A stretch of 64,000 bases of DNA, taken from contig OMYB01000006.1 in NCBI GenBank assembly GCA_900315155.1, forward strand, positions 1 to 64,000. Reading direction: 5' to 3'. Both the position numbers and the translations under genes were made by a program. This DNA is from an uncultured Selenomonadales bacterium. GTDB taxonomy: Bacteria > Bacillota > Negativicutes > Selenomonadales > Selenomonadaceae. A model generated the notes under the pieces. The model was not told the DNA's origin. It searched no databases and was given only the letters and a program-made list of their open reading frames with translations. Position 1 is the stretch's first letter. Every line of letters begins with the position of its first letter. Of the stretch, positions 1 to 9,999 are shown piece after piece.

Positions 1-27
1 TTTAATTATACCAAACGGGCACGGCTC

Positions 28-717
28 ATGCTATTTTTATGGCCGAAAATATTGATTTTTCAAGGCTCACAGGCGCTTATGCACCTGCGAAGTTTGAGTC
101 TTTTTAGTAAATATCGCGACTTATCAGCTAATGATTGGCATTATTATGCGGATGGTTACAAGACACATATACAGGGGTATTACTTTGTGAGCCTATGTCC
201 TCTGCCTATCAAAGGCAAAATGGAAACACTTTATGCTAGTGGAGAAAATACGAAATTTGATCCGGCCATGGTATATATTAACGAAGAAGGAAAAGCAACG
301 GTGACCTGTCCAGGCAGGTATTATTATTATGATTCTCAGACCAATGGGTATAAAGAAGCAGATACACCATTTTATGTAGGACAGGTTTTATGGGAAGGTT
401 TTGCCCAGAAAAAAGTACATTCCTATGTGAAAGACGGCGGTGCCAGCTTGGGAGATAGAAATTGTCTGGTATTAGTTAATCCGCATCTTTGGTGGAACGT
501 CAAAAATCCAGCTAATGGTCAATCATTGGCAGGTACTTGGTCCGGCTATGATATTCCCGTTGATTTAGTTAGCCATACTTCGCGTTTGGACGAGACCGAT
601 ATTGAACTGAATTTAGGTTATTCCTCTGAAACTACTGCTACTGGCATGAAACTGAAAAAAGCGGAGTATGTACCGTATATTTCCAATCCGCATTACTACA
701 ATCAGAAGAGTTACTGA
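28..717 (+). pseudogene. Hypothetical protein, probably 5'-truncated
   Basis: Open frame of 229 codons that I do not recognise. The first 25-30 codons lie inside a stretch (about 49-113) that also occurs next to the IS4-type transposase remnant near 17,000, read there in another frame. The true N-terminus was therefore probably replaced by insertion-sequence DNA. Protein-like sequence begins around the Asp-Trp-His-Tyr-Tyr region (codon 36) and is rich in Tyr, Asn and Gly, with no membrane segment. The DNA is clearly more AT-rich than its neighbours, which suggests transfer. It ends one base into the next open frame. An upstream part could also lie outside the window. Confidence 0.45.
49..113 (+). 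repeat. IS-end-like repeat, copy 1
   Basis: About 65 bp closely resembling the reverse complement of 16991-17054. Shared blocks include TTGATTTTTCAAGGC, AGGC and GCGAAGTTTGAGT. The second copy sits just beyond the 3' end of a truncated IS4-type transposase, so both are probably the conserved terminal part of the same insertion-sequence family. Confidence 0.6.
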
Positions 718-752
718 TGACAACAGGAGCAAAGCTCAGGGAGGGATTTCGC

Positions 753-1502
753 GTGAAGAAAATTTGGCAAAAGCGCTTTAGCCTAGGCGCGGTGGTGTTG
801 ACATTCGCGTTGCTGGCTAGTGGCTGCGGTGGCAGTGACAAGCTCGTCTCCGACCCGCAGGCCAAGTATGAGCAGGTGCCACAGGCGACAGATGAGCTGC
901 GGGCAAACTCGGCCGTAAGCGCTGCAATTTACGATGCATTTGATAACTATTTTGCTCACGTCCCACATGATGGGGCACTCGTGCTGCAGCAGACCGTGGA
1001 TTCCGGCTTTGGTTTCCGCAACGCCACAAAGAAAAATCCGGCCTACCCCGTGGTCTCCAAAATCGTTTGCTATGACATGCGCGTGGGTTACGCGGCGGGC
1101 GGCATTACGCCCAATGACAGCTCGCTGGGCATTCGCCTCGCGCCGGATGAGCGTCCCTCCAAGGAAACCTATGCCATTAGTGACAGAGATAACTACATCA
1201 ATCTTGTCCTGAGCTCGAAGCAAGGCTCCAAGGAGCTCCTGTCCAATGACTTTATGTTTTTCCAGGATGCCCAGAATAAGGCTTTGACGGAGCAGTGGCA
1301 AATCACGGCGGACCGTGGCCTGCTGGTGACGCCGCATATACCGGGCAAGATTACGCTGGAAAAGGTCGATGATGGTGTCAAGATTACGTACGAGCGGCCC
1401 AATGTATCGCCAGTGACGCAGACCCTGCCGATGAAGGTCTATGGGTTTATCCCCGATGTGGCGGCCCATAACTTTGCCGTTACTGTCGAGATGTACCAGT
1501 GA
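753..1502 (+). CDS. Predicted lipoprotein, unknown function
   Basis: Starts at GTG 753, preceded by GGGAGGG at about 739-745; in-frame codons further upstream have no good ribosome site. The N-terminus is basic (KKIWQKR), followed by a hydrophobic stretch and Leu-Leu-Ala-Ser-Gly-Cys, a lipobox-like signal peptidase II site, so the mature protein is probably a lipid-anchored envelope protein of about 225 residues. No recognised domain follows. The stop overlaps the region leading to the next gene, which also encodes a membrane-anchored protein, so the two are probably co-transcribed. Function unknown. Confidence 0.7.
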   Translation: MKKIWQKRFSLGAVVLTFALLASGCGGSDKLVSDPQAKYEQVPQATDELRANSAVSAAIYDAFDNYFAHVPHDGALVLQQTVDSGFGFRNATKKNPAYPVVSKIVCYDMRVGYAAGGITPNDSSLGIRLAPDERPSKETYAISDRDNYINLVLSSKQGSKELLSNDFMFFQDAQNKALTEQWQITADRGLLVTPHIPGKITLEKVDDGVKITYERPNVSPVTQTLPMKVYGFIPDVAAHNFAVTVEMYQ

Positions 1503-1519
1503 GCAGGGAGGCGCAAAAG

Positions 1520-2200
1520 ATGAATAATAATACCTTAAAGAAGATAGGTGCCGTCGTAGCGCTGGTGCTCGTGGTGCTCTTGCTGCGCAACTGCGGCTCG
1601 GATAAAACGTCTGACGCGAATACGTATGTCGATAACGATGCACTGGTCTCGGCCTACAACAAGGATGCTGGCGATAAGGCGAAGCTTTATAACGATGGTA
1701 GCAACTATGTTACCCAGTCAGGCCTGTCCTTGCAGTTCCAGCAGTCCGAGGGCAAGGTGATAGGCCTTTTAGCCATCCGCAACAAGGACATGGATGCCCA
1801 GGAGGTGCAGAAACAGGTCGGAAAAATCCTCGCGATGGTGCAGAACCAGAAAAAGCTTAAAGACGAGGATAAAGTTTTCTCAGATTTACATCTCACAGAT
1901 ACCAGCGACAGTGAGGTTTATCAGGCGACAAGTGATAAATTGCATATCGAGAAAATCGCCGTCAACACCGTGGACATCGGTGGCGTCGCCAACTTGAACG
2001 CGCCGCTCACGTTGGTACATTTCTACAGTGAAGGTGCAAACAGCAAATTGCAGACCTCCTCGGGCAAGCCCGCTGACTTTAAAGCGTTCGCCTTGGATTT
2101 CGTGGCGAACGGCGTAGTGCAGCTCGACCGCTTTGATTATTTCCCGCAGGTCAAAAAGGCACAGAACGGCGATAAGGACGTTGACGTATCCGTGCAGTAA
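1520..2200 (+). CDS. Membrane-anchored hypothetical protein
   Basis: ATG 1520 follows AGGGAGGC at 1505-1512; the longer in-frame start overlaps the preceding stop and lacks this site. The N-terminus MNNNTLKKIG leads into a Val/Leu-rich membrane segment (about residues 8-21) and then Arg-Asn-Cys-Gly-Ser. That is a signal anchor or an atypical lipobox with Arg at -2, so lipidation is doubtful. The remaining 200 residues are hydrophilic with no motif I recognise. It follows the lipoprotein gene at 17 bp. Confidence 0.65.
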   Translation: MNNNTLKKIGAVVALVLVVLLLRNCGSDKTSDANTYVDNDALVSAYNKDAGDKAKLYNDGSNYVTQSGLSLQFQQSEGKVIGLLAIRNKDMDAQEVQKQVGKILAMVQNQKKLKDEDKVFSDLHLTDTSDSEVYQATSDKLHIEKIAVNTVDIGGVANLNAPLTLVHFYSEGANSKLQTSSGKPADFKAFALDFVANGVVQLDRFDYFPQVKKAQNGDKDVDVSVQ

Positions 2201-2297
2201 GCTATTGTCATACTGTGCAGGCTGGTCGTGCAGGCAGTTATAAGGGAGGTGACGGATGCCATAGGCCCCGGCGGTGGACCTATGGTATCCAGTGGAT

Positions 2298-2594
2298 ATG
2301 GAACTTTTCGAATTGTTTTGGCTGCTTATGGCTATTGCGGTGCTCGTTCAACTTTGGCAGTGGCTGCGGCGTATCTTTGTGCGCCGACGGATAAACGAGT
2401 TACAAGGCGGGGTAACGGACGCCGAACTTCAGGCGTTTATGTCGGAGTTTTCTTCGGGCTTTCCCAATTATCCCGAAATTTGGCAAGCACTCCGCGCCAA
2501 GGATGCACTGGTACGTTCCTCATCAACCGTTTCAAAGTCAATGAAGGCGGAGTTCCATACATTTTTGCTGGGACATGGGGTTAATGTTCGTTGA
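2298..2594 (+). CDS. Small membrane protein, unknown; start site disrupted
   Basis: A 98-residue protein with an aromatic/Leu-rich membrane helix near the N-terminus (ELFWLLMAIAVLVQLWQWL) followed by a basic RRIFVRRR stretch and a soluble tail. The best ribosome site (GGAGGTG near 2246) precedes ATG 2256, but the third codon there is TAG. Translation must therefore begin at GTG 2274 or ATG 2298, both with poor ribosome sites. Either a nonsense mutation removed the original start or a three-codon minicistron precedes the gene. Function unknown. Confidence 0.5.
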   Translation: MELFELFWLLMAIAVLVQLWQWLRRIFVRRRINELQGGVTDAELQAFMSEFSSGFPNYPEIWQALRAKDALVRSSSTVSKSMKAEFHTFLLGHGVNVR

Positions 2595-2651
2595 TTTACT
2601 GGTTCCATAGTTTTGCTTAGCAGGTATAATGTACGTACAAGGAGGCAACAT

Positions 2652-3017
2652 ATGAATAGTGAATGCAAAGCCACTGTGGTGGTAGTAGCTTTGGCCTTGG
2701 GGGCGTATTTTGCGTTCAACAGTTTTATGACACCTAGCGATACCCATTCTTCGACGTCTTCGACCAAGCAGGAACAGACGCAAACGCAAGGCAATGTGGT
2801 GGCCAAGACCGTAGATAATGTAAAAAAAGCGCAGGAAGGTGCGGCAATTGTTGATAGTGCAGCCAAGGGAGTGCAGGAACGCCAACAAGCCCATGCACAA
2901 CAAAAGCGTGAATGGGACGCACAGATGCAAGCTCGGGACAAAGAGGCACAACAAATTCAGCAAAGGATGGAGAGCGAGCATGAGAGGATGCGCCGAAATT
3001 GGGAGAGTAACCAATAA
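2652..3017 (+). CDS. Single-pass membrane protein with coiled coil
   Basis: ATG 2652 sits behind AAGGAGGC at 2639-2646. The 121-residue product has one N-terminal hydrophobic helix (VVVVALALGAYFAF, about residues 9-22), a Ser/Thr/Gln-rich linker, then a highly charged Gln/Glu/Arg-rich helix (about residues 70-120), predicted coiled coil. It probably sits in the inner membrane with the helix outside. No family recognised. It is followed by a strong terminator shared with the convergent pdxST operon. Confidence 0.65.
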   Translation: MNSECKATVVVVALALGAYFAFNSFMTPSDTHSSTSSTKQEQTQTQGNVVAKTVDNVKKAQEGAAIVDSAAKGVQERQQAHAQQKREWDAQMQARDKEAQQIQQRMESEHERMRRNWESNQ

Positions 3018-3081
3018 AAAATAGATTTATATACGATGCCAATATAAATTGAGCATTTAGCTGTGTGCTTTATGAACTAAC

Positions 3082-3111
3082 AAAAGGACGTTGCGTGGGC
3101 AACGTCCTTTT
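3082..3111. terminator. Bidirectional intrinsic terminator
   Basis: A 13-bp perfect stem (AAAAGGACGTTGC with its complement) and loop GTGG, with A- and T-runs on either side. It lies between the convergent small membrane gene and pdxT and can serve both strands. Confidence 0.92.
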
Positions 3112-3117
3112 GCGTGG

Positions 3118-3705
3118 TTAAACGGCAGCGGATAGGGCCGATTCGGTTTTGATGCTTTCCAGCCACTTTTCGTGCAGGCGTGTATCGGTGCCGAGCTCGG
3201 GGTGGAAGGCGAGAGCGGTCTGGTTTTGCCAGCGGGCGGCGACGATGTGGCCGTCGATGGTGGCGAGAATGTCTACGTCCAGCGCGGCCTGCGTGATGTA
3301 AGGGGCACGGATAAAGGTCATCGTGAAGTTACCGAGGCCTTTTAAAGGTGCCGTCTGCTGGAAACTGCCGAGCTGTCGGCCGTAGGCATTGCGCCGCACG
3401 GTCACGGGCAGGGTGCCAAAATGCACGACGGGGTCGTCTACGAGATGCTGCGCGAGCAGGATGAGGCCAGCGCAGGTGGCGAGCACGGGCAGGCCGTCAC
3501 GTATCATGCTTCGCAGCGGCTGAAACATGCCTAAATCCCATAGCAGTTTGCCCTGCACGGTACTCTCACCGCCGGGCAGGATGAGCCCGTCAATATTTTT
3601 TATATCTGCCAGCTGGCGCAGCTCAATGGTTTCACAACCGAGCGTGGCCAGCATTTTTTCGTGTTCCAGAAAGGCGCCCTGGACGGCGAGTACCCCGATG
3701 CGCAT
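3118..3705 (-). CDS. pdxT: Pyridoxal 5'-phosphate synthase glutaminase subunit PdxT
   Basis: Class I glutamine amidotransferase of the DXP-independent vitamin B6 route; it hydrolyses glutamine and channels ammonia to PdxS. The 195-residue length fits the family. Visible signatures are MRIGVLAVQGAF at the start, LPGGEST (oxyanion and substrate region), the nucleophile in ATCAGLILLA (Cys near 79) and the His/Glu pair in FHPEL. It begins 2 bp after the pdxS stop, so the two are translationally linked. Cytoplasmic; PdxS forms a dodecamer decorated by PdxT. Confidence 0.96.
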   Translation of the reverse strand: MRIGVLAVQGAFLEHEKMLATLGCETIELRQLADIKNIDGLILPGGESTVQGKLLWDLGMFQPLRSMIRDGLPVLATCAGLILLAQHLVDDPVVHFGTLPVTVRRNAYGRQLGSFQQTAPLKGLGNFTMTFIRAPYITQAALDVDILATIDGHIVAARWQNQTALAFHPELGTDTRLHEKWLESIKTESALSAAV

Positions 3706-3707
3706 GC

Positions 3708-4583
3708 TTACTGCCCCCGTTCCTCCATGATGGTCTGGATTTCGTCCGCGTTGATGCCGACCATCGCGGGACCGAGGTCCTCCGAGAGTTCGGCGATGCG
3801 TTTGGCATCCTTATAGTTCGTGACGGCCTGTACGATGGCGGCGGCGCGTTTGGCCGGGTTGCCGGATTTGAAAATGCCAGAGCCCACGAAGACGCCTTCG
3901 GCGCCGAGCTGCATCATGAGTGCCGCATCGGCCGGCGTCGCCACACCGCCAGCGGCGAAGTTGACGACCGGCAGGCGCTTGTGCTCATGCACGTAGCGCA
4001 CGAGGTCGATGGGCACGCGCAACTCCTTGGCGGCCTCGAAGAGTTCGTCCTCCTGCAACGAGGCCACGCGCGCGATTTCCGCGTTGATTTTGCGCATGTG
4101 GCGCACGGCCTGCACGACGTCGCCCGTGCCCGGCTCGCCCTTGGTGCGAATCATGGCTGCACCCTCGCTGATGCGGCGCAGCGCCTCGCCGAGGTCACGC
4201 GCACCGCAGACAAACGGCACGCGGAACTGGTGCTTGTCGATGTGGTAGACATCGTCGGCGGGGGAGAGCACCTCGGACTCGTCGATGTAGTCAATCTCGA
4301 TGGCCTCCAGCACCTGCGCCTCGACGAAGTGGCCGATGCGGCATTTCGCCATGACGGGGATGCTCACGGCGGCCTGGATACCCTTGATCATCTTCGGGTC
4401 GCTCATGCGCGAGACGCCACCGGCGGCGCGGATGTCAGCCGGAATGCGCTCGAGCGCCATGACGGCACAGGCACCGGCCTTTTCGGCAATCTGCGCCTGC
4501 TCAGGGGTCGTGACATCCATGATGACGCCGCCTTTGAGCATCTGCGCGAGGTTCTTGTTGAGTTCATATTGTGTATCTGCCAT
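3708..4583 (-). CDS. pdxS: Pyridoxal 5'-phosphate synthase lyase subunit PdxS
   Basis: Makes PLP from ribose 5-phosphate, glyceraldehyde 3-phosphate and PdxT-derived ammonia. The 291 residues show the family hallmarks: [14 protein letters not shown] near the N-terminus, [10 protein letters not shown] with the Schiff-base lysine (about 81), DYIDESEVL, and the C-terminal GSGIFKS phosphate loop. First gene of pdxST, reading away from the MocR-type regulator gene, which is the usual arrangement for PLP-sensing control of this operon. AAGGAGG lies a few bases before ATG. Confidence 0.97.
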   Translation of the reverse strand: MADTQYELNKNLAQMLKGGVIMDVTTPEQAQIAEKAGACAVMALERIPADIRAAGGVSRMSDPKMIKGIQAAVSIPVMAKCRIGHFVEAQVLEAIEIDYIDESEVLSPADDVYHIDKHQFRVPFVCGARDLGEALRRISEGAAMIRTKGEPGTGDVVQAVRHMRKINAEIARVASLQEDELFEAAKELRVPIDLVRYVHEHKRLPVVNFAAGGVATPADAALMMQLGAEGVFVGSGIFKSGNPAKRAAAIVQAVTNYKDAKRIAELSEDLGPAMVGINADEIQTIMEERGQ

Positions 4584-4692
4584 AGTGTATAGCCTCCTTG
4601 TGTTTTCTGTCCTCTATGATATAATGAATTTGGTCATACGAAAATAACCAAAAACATAAACTTTCAGATACCAGATAAAGGAGGTCGCAGAC
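4584..4692. promoter_or_regulatory. Divergent pdxS / mocR control region
   Basis: A 109-bp AT-rich gap between divergent starts. On the plus strand TATAAT (4620-4625) follows TTGTGT at a short 15-bp spacing. A direct repeat CAGATA-C-CAGATA lies at 4665-4677, just before the regulator's AAAGGAGG. Regulators of this family commonly bind direct repeats, so this is a possible operator, but position and function are inferred. Confidence 0.45.
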
Positions 4693-6108
4693 ATGCTGAC
4701 CTATGACTGTACAGGCTGTACGGGGCCGCTTTATGCTTACCTGGCGGACTGTATCAAACGGGATATCACGGCGGGACGGCTGGCCGCGGGGGAACACCTG
4801 CCCTCCAAGCGGGCGTTGGCGCGGCAGCAGGGCGTGAGTACCATTACGATTCAAAATGCTTATGACCAGCTCCTGAGTGAGGGCTATATCTATGCGCGGC
4901 CGCGGCGCGGCTACTTTGTAGCGGAGCTGGGGCAAAGACCGCAGCCGGTGACGGCGGCACCGCGTCAGCTGGCTATCGACATACCGCAGCAGCCGGTGTG
5001 GCGTTTTGATTTCGCCTCGAATAAAACGGAAAGCGCGCATTTTCCGTTTTCTATCTGGGCAAAAATCATGCGTGAGACGCTGGCCACCCACCATGAGGAA
5101 CTGTTGGCCGTGACGGAGGCGGGCGGCGCTCACGTGCTAAGGGCGGCTATCGCGCAGCATCTGGCTTCGTTCCGTGGCATGAGCGTGGATCCGGCGCAGA
5201 TTGTCGTGGGATCGGGCACGGAGTACCTCTACGGCCTGCTCATCCAGCTGCTGGGGCGGGAGAAAATCTACGGCATCGAGAATCCGGGCTACCGCAAGCT
5301 GGCACAGATCTACGCGAGCCACGGTGTGACCTGCCGCTATGCAGGACTGGATGCACAGGGCGTGCGCGTGGATGAACTGGCAGCCATCGGGGCGGAGGTT
5401 GCGCATATCTGCCCGAACCATCATTTCCCCACGGGCATTACCATGCCCATCAGCCGTCGCTACGAGCTGCTGGCCTGGGCGAATGCGGCGGCGGGACGGC
5501 TCATCATCGAGGATGATTACGACAGCGAGTTCCGCCTGAACGGGCGCCCTCTGCCCACGCTGCAGAGTATCGACGCGGCGGGGCGGGTCATCTATATGAA
5601 TACGTTCGCGAAATCGCTCTCGCCCGCCTTGCGCATCGCCTACATGGTGCTGCCGGCAGCGCTCGCGAACCGTTTTTACCGCGAGCTGGCCTTTTACAGC
5701 TGCACGGTGCCGGCCTTCGAGCAGTATGCGCTGGCCGCATTCATCAGTCAGGGCTATTTTGAAAAGCACATCAACCGCATGCGCCTGCACTACGGCCGCA
5801 AACGGGCACAGGTGCTCATGCTGATTCGCCAGTGCTTTACGCCTGCCGAGTGCCAGGTACACGAAAACGACTCCGGCTTGCATTTCCTGCTGGAGTTTGC
5901 CACGACGGTGCCGGACACGGTCATAGAGCAACGCCTCGCAACGCAGGGCATCCGCATCCGTTCGTTGCGCTCGTTCGACCTGGCACCAAACGCGCCGGAT
6001 CAGCATGTATTTCTGCTCAACTATTCCAACCTGGATGTAGCACAGCTGCCCGAAGCCTTGCAGCATCTGCAACAAAATCTTTTTGGATCAGGATGCCTGT
6101 GGCTCTAA
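4693..6108 (+). CDS. MocR/PdxR-family transcriptional regulator (GntR-aminotransferase fusion)
   Basis: 471 residues. A GntR-type winged helix lies at about 1-75 (LPSKRALARQQGVSTITIQNAYDQL). A fold-type I aminotransferase-like domain follows, containing EDDYDSEFR and the PLP lysine in NTFAKSLSPALRIAYMV. Divergent orientation from pdxST strongly suggests that it senses PLP and controls PLP synthesis. Its last eight or so codons overlap the end of the IS3-type transposase remnant on the opposite strand (stop at 6088-6090), so the native C-terminal tail was probably replaced by insertion-sequence DNA. The domains look complete. Confidence 0.88.
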   Translation: MLTYDCTGCTGPLYAYLADCIKRDITAGRLAAGEHLPSKRALARQQGVSTITIQNAYDQLLSEGYIYARPRRGYFVAELGQRPQPVTAAPRQLAIDIPQQPVWRFDFASNKTESAHFPFSIWAKIMRETLATHHEELLAVTEAGGAHVLRAAIAQHLASFRGMSVDPAQIVVGSGTEYLYGLLIQLLGREKIYGIENPGYRKLAQIYASHGVTCRYAGLDAQGVRVDELAAIGAEVAHICPNHHFPTGITMPISRRYELLAWANAAAGRLIIEDDYDSEFRLNGRPLPTLQSIDAAGRVIYMNTFAKSLSPALRIAYMVLPAALANRFYRELAFYSCTVPAFEQYALAAFISQGYFEKHINRMRLHYGRKRAQVLMLIRQCFTPAECQVHENDSGLHFLLEFATTVPDTVIEQRLATQGIRIRSLRSFDLAPNAPDQHVFLLNYSNLDVAQLPEALQHLQQNLFGSGCLWL

Positions 6109-6689
6109 GTTATCCTCAACCTGCTCAGTCATTTCAACCTGCTGGTCGGGATTCAGGTACACGACATCCTCAATGGTCCAGTCGCGGGTATCGCGGCCGT
6201 TCCAGCGCTCTGGTAAAGCTTCTCGAGCATCGTGGCGCCCTTCATCGGGCTACCGTTGTCCGAATGCAGGACCAGCGGCGTCGTCGTGAGACGGCGCTGT
6301 CCCACTGAGGTACGCTCAATCAGCTCTGCGGCATGCTCTGCCGATTCCTCCGGCCAGACTTCCCAGCCGACGATGTCGCTCATGCAGGCATCCCGCCAGG
6401 ACTTAATCTGGTCGACGTAGAGGCTTTTCTTGCGGGCATACTCGGCGAGGTCAGCCTCGCTCATGCCTGCCGTCTCCACGACGATGAGGAACTTGTCCTG
6501 CGTGCTCCACTTGTCGGCGGGAACATTGAAATCATCGGAGGTGAGGCCTTGTGACTTAGCCTTGTTAAACCAGTTTCGGAGCGTCTGTTCGGAAATTCCT
6601 TCTTCGGCAGCTACTTTGCTGAATGGTTCGCTATTCGGAGGGAGCAGTCGCTTCAGCACTGCCTCCCGTAGTTCATTGCTGTATTGCAT
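6088..6689 (-). pseudogene. IS3-type transposase remnant with two internal deletions
   Basis: From ATG 6689 (AAAGGA ahead) the frame encodes an IS3 OrfA-like helix-turn-helix (EEGISEQTLRNWFNKAK). It then jumps at WRDACMSD into the middle of the DDE integrase (IVGWEVWPEESAEHA...LVLHSDNGSPMKGATML). The chain breaks off after MLEKLYQ; after a frame change the extreme C-terminus resumes (RDTRDWTIEDVVYLNP) and stops at 6088. The first and last catalytic acidic residues are gone, so it cannot be active. It overlaps the 3' end of the mocR gene on one side and abuts a truncated PTS gene on the other. Confidence 0.85.
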
Positions 6690-6778
6690 AATCGTCAGTC
6701 CTTTCCTGTGGTGTCTACATCGTACCACAAATGGAATTATCTTTCACTGACAACTATGCTAACACACGGGGCCAGCAG

Positions 6779-8390
<1,612 letters not shown>

Positions 8391-8451
8391 CACAATCCCC
8401 TTTCATTTTGATTATCCACAAATCCCATAAAATAGATTCCAAATACATGCC

Positions 8452-8487
8452 AAAAGGCTGCGTCCCAAAACCGGGATGCAGCCTTTT
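8452..8487. terminator. Bidirectional intrinsic terminator
   Basis: A 15-bp stem (AAAAGGCTGCGTCCC with GGGATGCAGCCTTTT, one mismatch) and loop AAAACC between the convergent glucosidase and bioD remnant. Confidence 0.9.
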
Positions 8488-8500
8488 GCTATAGGGAAAG

Positions 8501-8794
8501 CTATTCGTACAGGGCGGTGAGCGCCTTTACTTCCAAGGGAAGGTCCGTGGCTCCTTTTTCTATGCCGGCCAAAACGGGGATGCCTGTCATTTCTTCGCAC
8601 ATGCGGCGGTTGTCCGCCTGCATGACATCGCCGGGGATGAGATAACCCTCTGCATCGCGCACATTGCCGCTCATGGCCGCCTTGTAGTAGGCTGCTCGCA
8701 GGCCGGCTTCATGGAGTTTTTTCACGATGAGGCCGGTCACGTAGGTTTTGCCGATATCCGTACCCGTCCCCGTGATAAAAAGTCCTTTACTCAT
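8501..8794 (-). pseudogene. bioD: Internally deleted dethiobiotin synthetase (bioD remnant)
   Basis: A 97-codon frame made of the first 60 or so residues of BioD (P-loop [10 protein letters not shown] at about 8-17, [14 protein letters not shown]) joined in frame to its last 37 ([11 protein letters not shown], ending ALTALYE). Normal BioD is about 220-240 residues. The missing centre carries the conserved Glu-Gly-Ala-Gly-Gly segment and most of the dimer and substrate site, so catalysis is unlikely. Both ends are well conserved and there is no frameshift, which suggests a single recent deletion. It overlaps the bioY stop by 8 bp, so it was bioY's operon partner. Confidence 0.85.
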
Positions 8795-9362
8795 AGGACA
8801 ACGTTCCTTTCTCTTCCTGCATCAGCCAGAGATTGCGGTGCTGCAGGCGAAGGCCGAGGACCGTTGCGCCGAGTACGAGCAGGAAGTCCGGCAGGCACTG
8901 GAGAATCCCGCAGTAAAGAATGACACCCCAGACGCTGATCGGCGCGTCGGCCACATAGTTCGAGAAAATATAGAACCATACGAGTCCGATGCCGTAGACG
9001 ATAGCCATGCCGCCAACGTTGACGAGCAGCAGGCGGCGGAACGTCACGTCTTTCAGCTGGTGCGCGTAATGGCCGCAGAACCACGCCTGCAGGATGAATC
9101 CGAGGAGGTAGCCGAACGTCGGCTGCACGATATACCCCGGGCCACCGCCCGCAGCAAAGACGGGCACGCCGACGAGCCCCAGCAGCACGTAGGTGCCGAC
9201 GGCGAGGGCGCCGAGCCTGCCACCGAGCACGATGCCCGCGAGCAGCGTGAACAGGAACTGCAGCGTAAAATAATCGCCGCCGGGGATAGGGATACGGATA
9301 AACGTACCGACCGTGATCAGTGCGATAAACAACCCGCACAGAGTTAATTCTTTTGCTTTCAT
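8787..9362 (-). CDS. bioY: Biotin transporter BioY (ECF S component)
   Basis: 191 residues, about six membrane helices. The conserved BioY core is visible: [42 protein letters not shown], shown in pieces as [11 protein letters not shown] and [11 protein letters not shown], then [16 protein letters not shown]. It captures biotin in the membrane, with or without the energising EcfAA'T module, which is not encoded here. The upstream region carries BirA-box-like half sites, matching biotin-repressed uptake. With bioD broken downstream, the strain may rely on import. Confidence 0.93.
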   Translation of the reverse strand: MKAKELTLCGLFIALITVGTFIRIPIPGGDYFTLQFLFTLLAGIVLGGRLGALAVGTYVLLGLVGVPVFAAGGGPGYIVQPTFGYLLGFILQAWFCGHYAHQLKDVTFRRLLLVNVGGMAIVYGIGLVWFYIFSNYVADAPISVWGVILYCGILQCLPDFLLVLGATVLGLRLQHRNLWLMQEEKGTLSYE

Positions 9363-9375
9363 CGAACATCATCCT

Positions 9376-9476
9376 TTGTTAACCATAAAAATCAAACAGT
9401 TTACCAAACTTCTGATAGGCAATAGTATACATCGATATCCTATATTGTTAACCTTCATACAAGATACCCGTAACAA
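9376..9476. promoter_or_regulatory. Candidate BirA (biotin repressor) operators upstream of bioY
   Basis: The half-site TTGTTAACC occurs twice, at 9376-9384 and 9445-9453. The second is followed after about 14 bp by an inverted TAACAA (9471-9476), and the first by GTTTACCAA at 9399-9407. This resembles the BirA consensus TTGTTAACC-N14-16-GGTTAACAA, with imperfect right arms. Location just upstream of bioY supports the reading. Confidence 0.6.
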
Positions 9477-9490
9477 ATGTTCATAATTTT

Positions 9491-9520
9491 GATAGTTACG
9501 ACTATGATAGTCACGACTAT
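9491..9520. repeat. Tandem 15-bp repeat, operator-like
   Basis: GATAGTTACGACTAT is followed immediately by GATAGTCACGACTAT (one difference). The second unit contains a perfect dyad ATAGTC-AC-GACTAT. It lies between the divergent bioY and HigBA-type units and could be an operator for either. Confidence 0.6.
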
Positions 9521-9601
9521 GTTATTCCTGCTCTGACCTATTGCGAGTCCGTGACCTTTTTATTTGCCTTAGTTTTGTCATTCCTTGTTGATTATTTCCG
9601 C

Positions 9602-9630
9602 TTGCTTATATTCCTAAAAAGTAATACAAT
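9602..9630 (+). promoter_or_regulatory. Promoter of the HigBA-type module
   Basis: TTGCTT (9602-9607), 17-bp spacer, TACAAT (9625-9630), followed closely by AGAGGAGG at 9635-9642. Confidence 0.55.
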
Positions 9631-9648
9631 AGAAAGAGGAGGATGCAG

Positions 9649-9999
9649 ATGGAGATAGAGTTTTTCGAGACAGAAAGCGGCGAGCAGCCGGTCAGGGAAT
9701 TCCTGGATTCACTCAGTCCCAAAATGCGCGCGAAGATGCTCGACAGAGTGCGGTATCTGCATGAAATCGGGCACATGCTTCGGCCGCCAGCATCTAAGCA
9801 TTTGGATGGCGAAATATATGAGTTGCGTGCGCAGGCCGAAGGCAATATTTCGCGAGTCTTGTATTTTTTCGTGTTGGGTGACAAAGCCGTGCTGACGCAC
9901 GGTTTCATGAAAAAGACGCAAAAAACGCCGCCCAGTGAAATAGCCAGAGCCAAGAAATATCGACGCGAATACATGCAGTGTCATCAGATGGAGGAGTGA
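9649..9999 (+). CDS. HigB/RelE-superfamily toxin (Gp49-like)
   Basis: 116 residues. Probably a ribosome-dependent mRNA endonuclease of the phage-derived Gp49-like/HigB group (PF05973). Family pattern: N-terminal beta-strand MEIEFFETESGEQPVREFL, central ASKHLDGEIYELRAQ, then RVLYFFVLGDKAVLTHGFMKKTQKTP. ATG 9649 is preferred over 9643, which abuts the ribosome site. Toxin-first order and overlap with the next gene are typical of higBA modules. Confidence 0.85.
   Translation: MEIEFFETESGEQPVREFLDSLSPKMRAKMLDRVRYLHEIGHMLRPPASKHLDGEIYELRAQAEGNISRVLYFFVLGDKAVLTHGFMKKTQKTPPSEIARAKKYRREYMQCHQMEE

Noticed and set aside
2228..2584. 118-codon frame overlapping the small membrane protein
   Set aside because: It overlaps 2298-2594 in another frame, has no ribosome site, and its product lacks the coherent helix and charge pattern of the chosen frame.
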